A DNA stretch of 41,609 nt from JACMMS01 sp043758775 (GTDB lineage: Bacteria > Pseudomonadota > Gammaproteobacteria > Burkholderiales > Methylophilaceae). The translations under genes and the position numbers were made by a program. Of this stretch, positions 34,044-41,609 are shown one piece after another (position 1 is the stretch's first letter; each line of letters opens with the position of its first letter). A model generated the notes under the pieces. It worked only from the letters and a program-made list of their open reading frames with translations. It did not search any database and was not told the DNA's origin. The stretch lies in NCBI GenBank assembly GCA_043758775.1, contig JAYVMU010000054.1, positions 1-41,609 of the forward strand, read 5' to 3'.

Positions 34044-34700
34044 ATGCGACAATTATTACTCGAAGTCACACAAAAACTATCGGCTATTGGTCTCAATCGT
34101 GGCACATCGGGTAATGTCAGTGTGCGTCATGATTTGGATGGAGAGCGTGGTTTTTTGATAACGCCAACTGGAATCGCGGCTGAGGACATGACGCCTAACG
34201 ATATGGTGTGGATGGATTTTGCCGGTAATATCAAAGATGCTGTGAAAAATAAGCATAAACCTTCATCCGAATGGCGCTTTCATCATGATATTTTACAAGT
34301 ATGTCCCGAAGTGAATGCGGTTATTCACACGCATAGCATGTTTGCTACTACGTTAAGTACATTACGTTGTGATATGCCAGCATTTCATTACATGATTGCG
34401 CTAGCAGGTGGCGATTCCATTCGCTGTGCGCCTTATGCTTTGTTTGGTAGTCAGGCTTTATCTGATTATGCGCTGATTGCCTTAACCAATCGCCAAGCCT
34501 GTTTGCTGGCTAATCATGGCATGATTGCTATTGGCGCAACTTTACAAAAGGCGTTAGCCATGACCATAGAAGTTGAAACGCTATGTGAGCAATATTTGCG
34601 TGCTTTGCAAGTGGGTAAGCCACATATTCTAACTAGCCAAGAAATGGCCGAAGTGCTAGAGCAATTTAAGGATTACGGTAGCTGGCATAAACCCGCTTAA
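34044..34700 (+). CDS. Class II aldolase, L-fuculose-phosphate aldolase-like
   Basis: A 218-residue zinc aldolase: TSGNVSVR near residue 21, the catalytic Glu in SSEWRFHHDI, zinc ligands in HTHSMFATTLS and NHGMIA, and the C-terminal VETLCEQYLRALQVGKPHIL. It looks closer to fuculose-phosphate aldolases (FucA/Ald2) than to MtnB dehydratases. Next to mtnA it probably splits 5-deoxyribulose-1-phosphate or methylthioribulose-1-phosphate to DHAP plus an aldehyde (the 'DHAP shunt'). An MtnB-type dehydratase is the alternative. Substrate is inferred from context. Confidence 0.85.
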   Translation: MRQLLLEVTQKLSAIGLNRGTSGNVSVRHDLDGERGFLITPTGIAAEDMTPNDMVWMDFAGNIKDAVKNKHKPSSEWRFHHDILQVCPEVNAVIHTHSMFATTLSTLRCDMPAFHYMIALAGGDSIRCAPYALFGSQALSDYALIALTNRQACLLANHGMIAIGATLQKALAMTIEVETLCEQYLRALQVGKPHILTSQEMAEVLEQFKDYGSWHKPA

Positions 34701-34748
34701 TTTAAAAGTAATAAATTAAAATCTAGCGCAAATAACTAGCTAGTTTCA

Positions 34749-34777
34749 TTGTTCGAAGCGTAGCTTTGCAGTAAAAT
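34749..34777 (+). promoter_or_regulatory. Predicted sigma-70 promoter of pyrG
   Basis: TTGTTC (34749-34754) and TAAAAT (34772-34777) are separated by exactly 17 bases and lie about 37 bases before the pyrG ATG. Spacing and hexamers fit a housekeeping promoter. Confidence 0.6.
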
Positions 34778-34813
34778 AGGTTCCCGTCTGTCACACATCA
34801 AAAAGCAGTTTTC

Positions 34814-36442
34814 ATGACCAAATATGTATTCGTAACCGGCGGTGTAGTTTCTTCTCTGGGCAAGGGCATTGCAGCCGCAAGCCTAGGCGCTATCCTAGAA
34901 TCGCGTGGTATTAAAGTGACCATGCTTAAGCTAGATCCTTATATCAATGTAGACCCAGGCACCATGTCGCCTTTTCAACATGGCGAAGTGTTTGTCACTG
35001 ATGATGGTGCTGAAACCGACCTCGACCTAGGACATTACGAGCGCTTTATCAGTCAGCGTATGGGTAAACGTAATAATTTCACTACGGGTCAAATTTACGA
35101 AACTGTCATAAAAAAAGAACGTCGCGGTGAGTATCTAGGTAAAACCGTACAGGTGATTCCACACATTACTGATGAAATTAAAAACCATATTAAACGTGGT
35201 GCTGAAGGCGCCGATGTGGCGATTGTCGAAGTCGGTGGTACGGTAGGCGATATTGAATCGCTGCCGTTTTTAGAAGCTATTCGTCAGATGGGCTTTGAAG
35301 AAGGCCGTAACAACGCGTGTTATGTGCATCTCACGCTATTGCCATGGATTCCAACCGCAGGTGAATTAAAAACAAAACCGACGCAACATTCGGTAAAAGA
35401 GTTGCGTGAAATTGGTATTCAGCCTGATATCTTGTTATGCCGTGCCGACCGCAATATCCCTGATGAAGAGCGCAGGAAAATTGCACTATTTACCAATGTA
35501 GCGTCAGAAGCGGTAATTTCAGCGATCGATGCAGATTCAATCTATGCTATTCCGGGTTTGTTGCACGATCAAATGCTGGATGAAATTGTTTGCCATAAAT
35601 TAGATATCTTGGCGAAAGCGGCTGATTTAAGCGAGTGGCAAAACATCGTCACGGCGCTGGCAAATCCCAAGCATTTGGTGAACATTGCCTTTGTTGGTAA
35701 ATATGTGGATCTCACCGAGTCGTACAAATCTCTAACAGAGTCGCTGATTCATGCCGGTATTCATACCGAATCTAAAGTGAAGATTCACTATATGGATTCT
35801 GAAGAAATCGAGAAAAATGGCACCGATGCGCTTAAAGAAATGGATGCTATTTTAGTACCAGGTGGTTTCGGTGCACGTGGTACAGAAGGCAAAATAGCTG
35901 CGATTCGTTTTGCACGCGAGCAAAAAATACCTTACCTCGGCATTTGTCTAGGTATGCAGCTGGCGGTGATTGAGTTTGCGCGTAATCAAGCAAAATTAGC
36001 TGACGCTAATAGTACAGAATTTAATCCGTATAGTCCGCATCAAGTGGTGGGTTTGATTACTGAATGGCAAGCGGCGGATGGCAGTGTAGAAATACGTAAT
36101 GCAAACTCTGACTTAGGCGGCACCATGCGCTTAGGTGCGCAAGCTTGTCCAACAGTGCCTAATACTATGGCGGCTGCCATTTATGGCGTACAAGTGAATG
36201 AGCGTCATCGCCATCGCTATGAAGTGAATAACAATTATGTGGCACAGTTAGAAGCCGCTGGCTTGGTGATTTCAGCGCGTACGCCGACTGAGAATCTGTG
36301 CGAGATGATAGAGTTGCCGCATGACATGCATCCATGGTTTGTGGCTTGTCAGTTTCATCCGGAGTTCACGTCTAATCCACGCACTGGACATCCCTTGTTT
36401 AAAGCCTATATAGAAGCCGCGCTTAAACATCAAGCGGCTTAA
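34814..36442 (+). CDS. pyrG: CTP synthase
   Basis: A 542-residue enzyme with both domains. The synthetase domain opens KYVFVTGGVVSSLGKGIAAASLG (ATP-binding loop), and the C-terminal glutamine amidotransferase has PGGFGARGTEGK, the nucleophile Cys in YLGICLGMQLAV and His/Glu in QFHPEFTS. It makes CTP from UTP, ATP and glutamine. It heads the pyrG-kdsA-eno-ftsB cluster, a conserved order in beta- and gammaproteobacteria. Confidence 0.98.
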   Translation: MTKYVFVTGGVVSSLGKGIAAASLGAILESRGIKVTMLKLDPYINVDPGTMSPFQHGEVFVTDDGAETDLDLGHYERFISQRMGKRNNFTTGQIYETVIKKERRGEYLGKTVQVIPHITDEIKNHIKRGAEGADVAIVEVGGTVGDIESLPFLEAIRQMGFEEGRNNACYVHLTLLPWIPTAGELKTKPTQHSVKELREIGIQPDILLCRADRNIPDEERRKIALFTNVASEAVISAIDADSIYAIPGLLHDQMLDEIVCHKLDILAKAADLSEWQNIVTALANPKHLVNIAFVGKYVDLTESYKSLTESLIHAGIHTESKVKIHYMDSEEIEKNGTDALKEMDAILVPGGFGARGTEGKIAAIRFAREQKIPYLGICLGMQLAVIEFARNQAKLADANSTEFNPYSPHQVVGLITEWQAADGSVEIRNANSDLGGTMRLGAQACPTVPNTMAAAIYGVQVNERHRHRYEVNNNYVAQLEAAGLVISARTPTENLCEMIELPHDMHPWFVACQFHPEFTSNPRTGHPLFKAYIEAALKHQAA

Positions 36443-36480
36443 AAAAGCTCAAGATAAAAATAAGGCATAAAGGTTTATCA

Positions 36481-37320
36481 ATGAAACTATGTAATTTTGA
36501 TGTCGGTATTGAATATCCAATCTTTCTAATCGCAGGCCCATGCGTCATTGAATCTGCGCAAATGGCAATTGATACTGCCGGACAATTAAAAGAAATTGCC
36601 GCTGCTGTTGGTATTAATTTCATTTATAAATCTTCATATGATAAAGCGAATCGCAGTTCTAACAAGACGTTTCGTGGCTTTGGCATTACCGAAGGTTTGA
36701 AAATTCTAGACGAAGTACGGCGTCAAATTGGCGTGCCGATTTTGACTGATGTGCATACCGAAGAGCAAGTGTCAGAAGTGGCTTCAGTGGTGGATGTGCT
36801 GCAAACACCAGCTTTTTTATGTCGTCAAACGGATTTTATAGCTGCAGTGGCTAATTGTGGCAAGCCGGTCAATATTAAAAAAGGTCAGTTTTTAGCGCCG
36901 GGTGATATGCGTCAAGTGGTGCAGAAAGCGAAAGAAGCTAACGGCGGTGCAGATACAATTATGGTTTGTGAACGCGGCGCTTCGTTTGGCTACAATACGC
37001 TAGTATCTGATATGCGTGGCCTAGCGATTATGCGTGAAACTAATTGCCCTGTAGTATTTGATGCGACACATTCAGTACAGCAGCCTGGCGGACACGGCGA
37101 CAAAAGCGGTGGCCAGCGTGAATTTGTGCCTGTATTAGCGCGCGCAGCAGTCGCTAGTGGTATTGCCGGTTTGTTTATGGAAACGCACCCAGACCCAGCT
37201 AAGGCTTTATCGGACGGCCCAAACGCCTGGCCTTTGCACAAGATGCGGGATTTATTACATGTGCTAGTGGATTTAGATCGTGTAGTTAAAAAAGCTGGCT
37301 TTATCGAGCATACACTTTAA
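36481..37320 (+). CDS. kdsA: 3-deoxy-D-manno-octulosonate 8-phosphate synthase
   Basis: A 279-residue enzyme with FLIAGPCVIES, FIYKSSYDKANRSS, VFDATHSVQQPGG and METHPDPAKALSDGPN. It condenses PEP with arabinose-5-phosphate for the Kdo part of lipopolysaccharide. The Cys of GPCVIES, with His, Glu and Asp in the later motifs, is the metal-ligand set of the metal-dependent (Aquifex-type) class, unlike the E. coli enzyme, which has Asn there. It is 38 bases after pyrG. Confidence 0.97.
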   Translation: MKLCNFDVGIEYPIFLIAGPCVIESAQMAIDTAGQLKEIAAAVGINFIYKSSYDKANRSSNKTFRGFGITEGLKILDEVRRQIGVPILTDVHTEEQVSEVASVVDVLQTPAFLCRQTDFIAAVANCGKPVNIKKGQFLAPGDMRQVVQKAKEANGGADTIMVCERGASFGYNTLVSDMRGLAIMRETNCPVVFDATHSVQQPGGHGDKSGGQREFVPVLARAAVASGIAGLFMETHPDPAKALSDGPNAWPLHKMRDLLHVLVDLDRVVKKAGFIEHTL

Positions 37321-37360
37321 CCAAAATACTAATTTTAAATTATAGAGCCGAGGAAATAAC

Positions 37361-38647
37361 ATGAGCGCAATTGTAGATATTATCGCCCGCGAGATTATTG
37401 ATTCACGTGGTAACCCAACCGTTGAAGCGGACGTATTGCTTGAAAGCGGTATTATAGGGCGTGCAGCAGTGCCTTCAGGTGCTTCTACCGGCAGTAAAGA
37501 GGCGATGGAGTTACGCGATGGCGACAAAACGCGTTATTTGGGTAAAGGCGTATTAAAAGCGGTTGAACATGTGAATACCGAAATTTGCGAAGCCATTATT
37601 GGCCTTGATGCAGAAGAACAAAGTTTTATCGATAAAACGCTGATTGAGTTGGATGGCACTGAAAATAAGGACCGTTTAGGTGCGAATGCAATCTTAGCGG
37701 TCTCCATGGCCTGCGCGCGCGCGGCGGCTGATGAATCTGGTTTGCCGTTATATCGCTATTTAGGCGGCTCTGGTGCGATGCAATTACCTACGCCGATGAT
37801 GAACATAATCAATGGTGGTGCGCATGCTGATAACAGCGTTGATATGCAGGAATTCATGATTATCCCAGCGGGCCGCCCAAGTTTCCGTGAAGCGATGCGT
37901 TGCGGTGCCGAAGTATTTCATGCCCTCAAGAAAACGCTACATAAACGTGGCTTAGCCACAACAGTTGGTGATGAAGGAGGTTTCGCACCTGACCTACCAA
38001 GTAATGAAGCGGCCATTCAATTGATTATGGAAGCCATTTCAGATGCGGGCTATGAGCCAGGCCAAGATGTTTACTTGGGCTTGGACTGCGCAAGTACCGA
38101 ATTCTATAAAGATGGTAAATATCATTTAGAATCAGAAGGGTTGCAATTAAGCTCTGCGCAATTTAGTGATTATCTAGCGACTTGGTGTGATAAATATCCT
38201 ATCATCAGCATTGAAGATGGGATGAGTGAGTTCGATTGGGATGGCTGGAAAATCCATACCGACCGTTTAGGTAGCACCACACAGTTAGTAGGTGATGACT
38301 TGTTTGTGACTAACGCTAAAATTTTGCGTGAAGGCATTAAGCGCGGCGTGGCTAACTCTGTGTTGATTAAAGTCAATCAAATCGGCACACTCACTGAGAC
38401 CTTTCAAACCATTGAGACTGCTAAACGTGCAGGCTACACCGCAGTTATTTCTCATCGATCTGGTGAAACAGAAGATACGACAATTGCCGATATTTCAGTG
38501 GCTACTAACGCATTGCAAATCAAAACTGGCTCGCTTTCACGTTCAGAACGCATTGCTAAATACAACCAGTTGTTGCGCATTGAAGAAGAATTGGGTGATG
38601 CAACCAGCTATGCTGGGCTGAGTGCTTTTTATCAATTGTTTAAGTAA
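37361..38647 (+). CDS. eno: Enolase
   Basis: A 428-residue glycolytic enzyme with EIIDSRGNPTVEADV at the N-terminus, TVGDEGGFAPDL, the magnesium ligands in LDCAS, SIEDGMSEFDW and LVGDDLFVTN, catalytic Lys in LIKVNQIGT and the signature AVISHRSGETEDTTIAD. It interconverts 2-phosphoglycerate and PEP. GAGG precedes the ATG. It is followed by ftsB after 12 bases, a conserved pair. Confidence 0.98.
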   Translation: MSAIVDIIAREIIDSRGNPTVEADVLLESGIIGRAAVPSGASTGSKEAMELRDGDKTRYLGKGVLKAVEHVNTEICEAIIGLDAEEQSFIDKTLIELDGTENKDRLGANAILAVSMACARAAADESGLPLYRYLGGSGAMQLPTPMMNIINGGAHADNSVDMQEFMIIPAGRPSFREAMRCGAEVFHALKKTLHKRGLATTVGDEGGFAPDLPSNEAAIQLIMEAISDAGYEPGQDVYLGLDCASTEFYKDGKYHLESEGLQLSSAQFSDYLATWCDKYPIISIEDGMSEFDWDGWKIHTDRLGSTTQLVGDDLFVTNAKILREGIKRGVANSVLIKVNQIGTLTETFQTIETAKRAGYTAVISHRSGETEDTTIADISVATNALQIKTGSLSRSERIAKYNQLLRIEEELGDATSYAGLSAFYQLFK

Positions 38648-38659
38648 ATACTTAAATTT

Positions 38660-39028
38660 TTGAAAACGCTTACCTTAATCTTTGTTATCCTAATTGCTTT
38701 GCTACAGTACCCACTGTGGCTAGGCAAGGGTAGTTGGTTGCGTGTGTGGGATTTGAATCAAAAAATTTCTCAGCAAAAAAATAAAAACACTGAGTTTAAA
38801 CAGCGTAACGACACCTTAGACGCTGAAGTACACGATCTTAAACAAGGCAATGCCGCGATTGAAGAACGTGCGCGTAGTGAACTGGGTATGATAAAACAGG
38901 ATGAAGTATTTTATCAGGTGCTAGCTCCAGAGGTTGTGCATAACAGTACGGTAAGAGTGCCCAAAATTAAAATTAATTCAGCCGAAAATTCAAATCAGGC
39001 TCAGTCAAAAAGCAGTGATACAAAGTAA
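38660..39028 (+). CDS. ftsB: Cell division protein FtsB
   Basis: A 122-residue bitopic protein: short N-terminus, one membrane helix (TLTLIFVILIALLQYPLWL), then the FtsB/DivIC coiled coil (LNQKISQQKNKNTEFKQRND, ERARSELGMIKQDEVFYQV). It joins FtsL and FtsQ in the divisome. The start is TTG at 38660. The C-terminal tail from about residue 95 is Ser/Asn/Lys-rich and longer than in E. coli. Position after eno is the standard one. Confidence 0.93.
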   Translation: MKTLTLIFVILIALLQYPLWLGKGSWLRVWDLNQKISQQKNKNTEFKQRNDTLDAEVHDLKQGNAAIEERARSELGMIKQDEVFYQVLAPEVVHNSTVRVPKIKINSAENSNQAQSKSSDTK

Positions 39029-39090
39029 GCAAGCAAAAGCTAGTCGGCCTTGAGTTTAACGAAATCATCTAGTCTATAAAGTTTGCCCTC

Positions 39091-40536
39091 ATGAAAAAAT
39101 ATGGACTCATTTTATTTCTCTCTGTCATATTACTCATTGGCTTTTTAGCCACATCATTTATCAGCTTTTATGTATCTAAATCTTCGATTCATAATGCAAT
39201 TGTCATCAATGAATTACCCTTAACAGCCGACAACATCTATTCTGAAATTCAAAAAGACTTAGTCCGCCCGGTTTTTACCTCATCAATGATGGCATCTGAT
39301 ACATTTCTTCGTGACTGGGTGATTGATGGCGAAAAAGATGAAAGCCAAGTGTTTAAGTATCTGCAAGATGTACAGCACAAGGCCAATGCTTTCACCAGTT
39401 TTTTTGTGTCGTAATCTAGTCGCAAATACTACTATGGCAATGGCAATACAAAAAATATACAAAAAACTCGTCATGAGGATGCATGGTTTTTTCGTGTACG
39501 GCAAATGCAGCAGCCCTATGAGCTTAATGTAGACCACGATGCCAAGTTAACTAATAACCTAATTGTATTTGTTAATTACCGCATGTTTGACTATCAACAT
39601 CATTATATTGGCGTAACGGGCATTGGCATTACGGTGGACTATGTACAGAAACTTATTAACCAGTACCAAACGCGCTATCACCGTAATATATATTTCGTAG
39701 ATACGAATGGCATGATTGTTTTGTCGAGCAACCAAGCTAAAGTACTCGGTGCTAGAGCACAAAAAACGGATGGCTTAGCCAAACTTGCTTCTTCACTGAC
39801 GCATCAGTCTAATGGGGCGTATGAATACCAAAAAGACCACGTGAATTATTTGGTCAATGTGCGATATATACCTGAATTGAAATGGTATTTATTAGTTGAG
39901 AAAAATGAAGCCGAGGCGACCTCTAGTATTGGAAGCACGCTATATATTAATTTAGCTTTGTGTGCTTTAGTTACATTTTTTGTCATAGGGCTGACCCATT
40001 TAGCACTTAAGCGCTACCAGACGCAGATTGAACGTTTAGCTACTACGGATAGTTTGACAAACTTACCTAACAGAACCGCCTTTGATGTCGCGATAGAGCT
40101 GATGTTAAGAGATAGTCGGCGTAGTAAAACGTCGATGTCATTAATCATCGCCGACGTGGATAATTTTAAGCAGATGAATGATCTCTATGGTCATTTAGCG
40201 GGTGATATTGTGTTACAGGAAACCGCCAAAGTATTAGTCAGTAGCTTGCGTGAAACAGATTTTGTCTGTCGCTGGGGTGGTGAGGAGTTTCTTGTACTGC
40301 TTAAAGAATGCGATAGTCAGCATGCGGCTGAAATTGCGGAAAATATCCGTGTCGCGCTAGAGGAGATGGCGATTTCCCATCATAAACATCAATTAAAAAT
40401 CACCAGTAGTTTTGGTGTTGCAACCTTGTTAGATGACGAAACAATAGCGCATTTGATTTCGCGGGCAGATAGCGGTTTGTATGAAGCTAAAAAACAGGGA
40501 CGAAATAGAGTGGTGCTCAATGAGGCTTATAAGTAG
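39091..40536 (+). pseudogene. Membrane diguanylate cyclase (dCache-GGDEF) interrupted by an in-frame TAA
   Basis: One continuous frame runs from ATG 39091 to 40536 except for TAA at 39412-39414. The N-terminal part has a membrane helix (GLILFLSVILLIGFLATSFIS) and the start of a periplasmic sensor domain. After the stop the same frame continues in sensor-like sequence (SSRKYYYGNGNTKNIQ, then WFFRVRQMQQPYELNVD), which precedes any start codon. A second membrane helix (LALCALVTFFVIGL) and a GGDEF domain follow. The cyclase has DVDNFKQMND, the active site WGGEEF and, five residues before GGEEF, an RETD inhibitory site. A single base change from CAA or GAA would create the stop. A cytosolic-side cyclase could still be made from the ATG at 39505. 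c-di-GMP synthesis is the family role. Confidence 0.85.
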
Positions 40537-40556
40537 TGCTTCTTAGCTCTCGTTGA

Positions 40557-41609
40557 TTAAGCTTTAGTCGCTGCGGATAACAACTTTACGTTATCCGTAT
40601 GCAGTGATAATGCTTTGTTTTGCCATGTTAGAGTTGAAAGCGCAGGGTTGTTTAACACTACGTTATCTAGCCTAAGTTCCACTAAGACATCGACTTTATT
40701 ATTTGTTGCTGGCGCGCTGCGTACCACTTTACCAACAATCTCCTGAATACCATTCAATACGTCATCGCCAGCTTCCGGCAGGGCAGTAGTTTCTATCTGC
40801 CCACGCAAAGTACGGCGTTTTACTTTACCTAGATAATGCGTACGCGCGACGATTTCTTGGCCGGTATAGCAACCTTTTTTAAAATTAATAGCGCTCATTA
40901 AATCGAGGTTAAGCATTTGTGGCACAAATGCTTCCTGTGTTTTTGTGACTATTTCCGGAATACCAGCTTCAATTTCCAAACTATCCCAGCAGGCTTTACC
41001 TACGGGAGTGCAATGCTGTTTTAAATTGTTCCAGATGGTTGTCGCATGTTCGGCGCTGGTGAATATTTCATAGCGTGGTTTGTTACCAGGCAAACGAATA
41101 ACTGCACCATTATTCAAGCTGACTAAGCCATACTCATCTTTTGGCGCTTGACTAAATAAACTCTCAAGTAGATGCGGGGAATTTTCACCGCTTAAGCCGA
41201 TTTTAATAATGCAGCTTGTTGCATCTTTAATGTCGACTTTAGCGCGCATCACATACATTTTCAGGCGCTTCATGATAGGTGTTACTAATTCGCGGTTAAA
41301 CTGTAAATGCAGGTGGTTATAATGATTAAACGCCAGAAATAACGCGATTAAACGGCCTTTTGGGCTACAGTAACCCGTGTAATGACTATTGCTGCCATCT
41401 AGATTTTTTACATCATTAGTGACTTGCCCTTGCAAAAATGTGACTGCATCCGCACCATCAATTTCAAGCAAGCCTAAATGTGATAAATCGCAGATAATAT
41501 GGTCATTGCCAGTCGCGATTAGCTCTGCGGCTGGGTTGCCAAACGAGACCACGCTATCATTTTGAATGATGGCGCCTTGTGTGACTAAATAATTTAGCCA
41601 ATCGTTGGT
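40557..41609 (-). CDS. ygfZ: Folate-binding Fe-S assembly protein YgfZ (partial at right edge)
   Basis: A glycine-cleavage-T-like protein with the YgfZ signature KKGCYTGQEIVART and the N-terminal HIICDLSHLGLLEIDGADAVTFLQGQ. The frame stays open to the window edge: 19 more codons (TNDWLNYLVTQGAIIQNDS) precede the GTG at 41552 and match the usual YgfZ N-terminus, so the true start lies beyond the window. It supports assembly of some iron-sulfur proteins with folate. It converges with the diguanylate cyclase gene, 20 bases apart. Confidence 0.93.
   Translation of the reverse strand, partial: TNDWLNYLVTQGAIIQNDSVVSFGNPAAELIATGNDHIICDLSHLGLLEIDGADAVTFLQGQVTNDVKNLDGSNSHYTGYCSPKGRLIALFLAFNHYNHLHLQFNRELVTPIMKRLKMYVMRAKVDIKDATSCIIKIGLSGENSPHLLESLFSQAPKDEYGLVSLNNGAVIRLPGNKPRYEIFTSAEHATTIWNNLKQHCTPVGKACWDSLEIEAGIPEIVTKTQEAFVPQMLNLDLMSAINFKKGCYTGQEIVARTHYLGKVKRRTLRGQIETTALPEAGDDVLNGIQEIVGKVVRSAPATNNKVDVLVELRLDNVVLNNPALSTLTWQNKALSLHTDNVKLLSAATKA

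Noticed and set aside
1..41609. CRISPR array, insertion sequence or rRNA operon
   Set aside because: No regularly spaced repeats, no transposase frame with terminal inverted repeats and no rRNA sequence were seen in the window.

Overview
The window looks like a low-to-moderate GC betaproteobacterium, most likely a methylotroph of the Methylophilaceae (Methylotenera-like). This is an inference from the housekeeping gene orders (pyrG-kdsA-eno-ftsB, glyA-nrdR-ribD), the general protein character and the AT-rich intergenic DNA. No 16S rRNA or methanol dehydrogenase gene is present to confirm it.

Bases 1 to about 7416 are the right end of a podovirus-like prophage. It begins inside a giant virion protein with an HExxH zincin motif. 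A T7-type tail fibre with a histidine-rich tip follows, then a small lipoprotein and a compact lysis cassette: a membrane/coiled-coil protein, a GH108 muramidase, a 26-residue membrane peptide, a holin-like protein, and Rz with Rz1 nested inside it. The prophage ends at 7371-7416 in a 3' tRNA fragment, best read as tRNA-Pro(GGG), which is the expected attachment-site duplicate. The integrase and the intact tRNA should lie beyond the left edge.

Bases 7417-21190 are an accessory region. After some gene debris comes a complete minus-strand copper/silver efflux operon: a Cys/Met-rich small secreted protein, cusC, cusB fused to a CusF domain, cusA, and a separate cusF. Next come a slipin, a pterin carbinolamine dehydratase, a stand-alone uroporphyrinogen-III synthase, an exported MsrA, and a 5'-damaged DipZ-type thioredoxin gene. 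The region ends with a ParC/RelE-type toxin-antitoxin pair and the C-terminal remnant of a tyrosine recombinase beside tRNA-Lys(CTT), probably the stump of an older integrated element.

Bases 21295-41609 are core genome: phosphoglucomutase, a periplasmic four-EF-hand protein, an Mla-type lipid transport operon (mlaE with a fused STAS domain, mlaF, mlaD, auxiliary lipoprotein), a retropepsin-like protease, iscX, glyA-nrdR-hypothetical-ribD-tatD, mtnA with a fuculose-phosphate-aldolase-like gene (a likely 5'-deoxynucleoside/MTA salvage 'DHAP shunt'), pyrG-kdsA-eno-ftsB, a diguanylate cyclase gene broken by one in-frame TAA, and ygfZ running off the right edge.

The points most worth a second look are the prophage attachment site and mosaic tail fibre, the two CusF modules with complete metal-ligand sets, the damaged DipZ gene beside msrA, the lanmodulin-like EF-hand spacing, the mtnA-aldolase pair, an orphan minus-strand terminator and structured leader before glyA, an inverted pair of DnaA boxes, and the nonsense-interrupted GGDEF gene. 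I did not find a clearly new multi-gene system.
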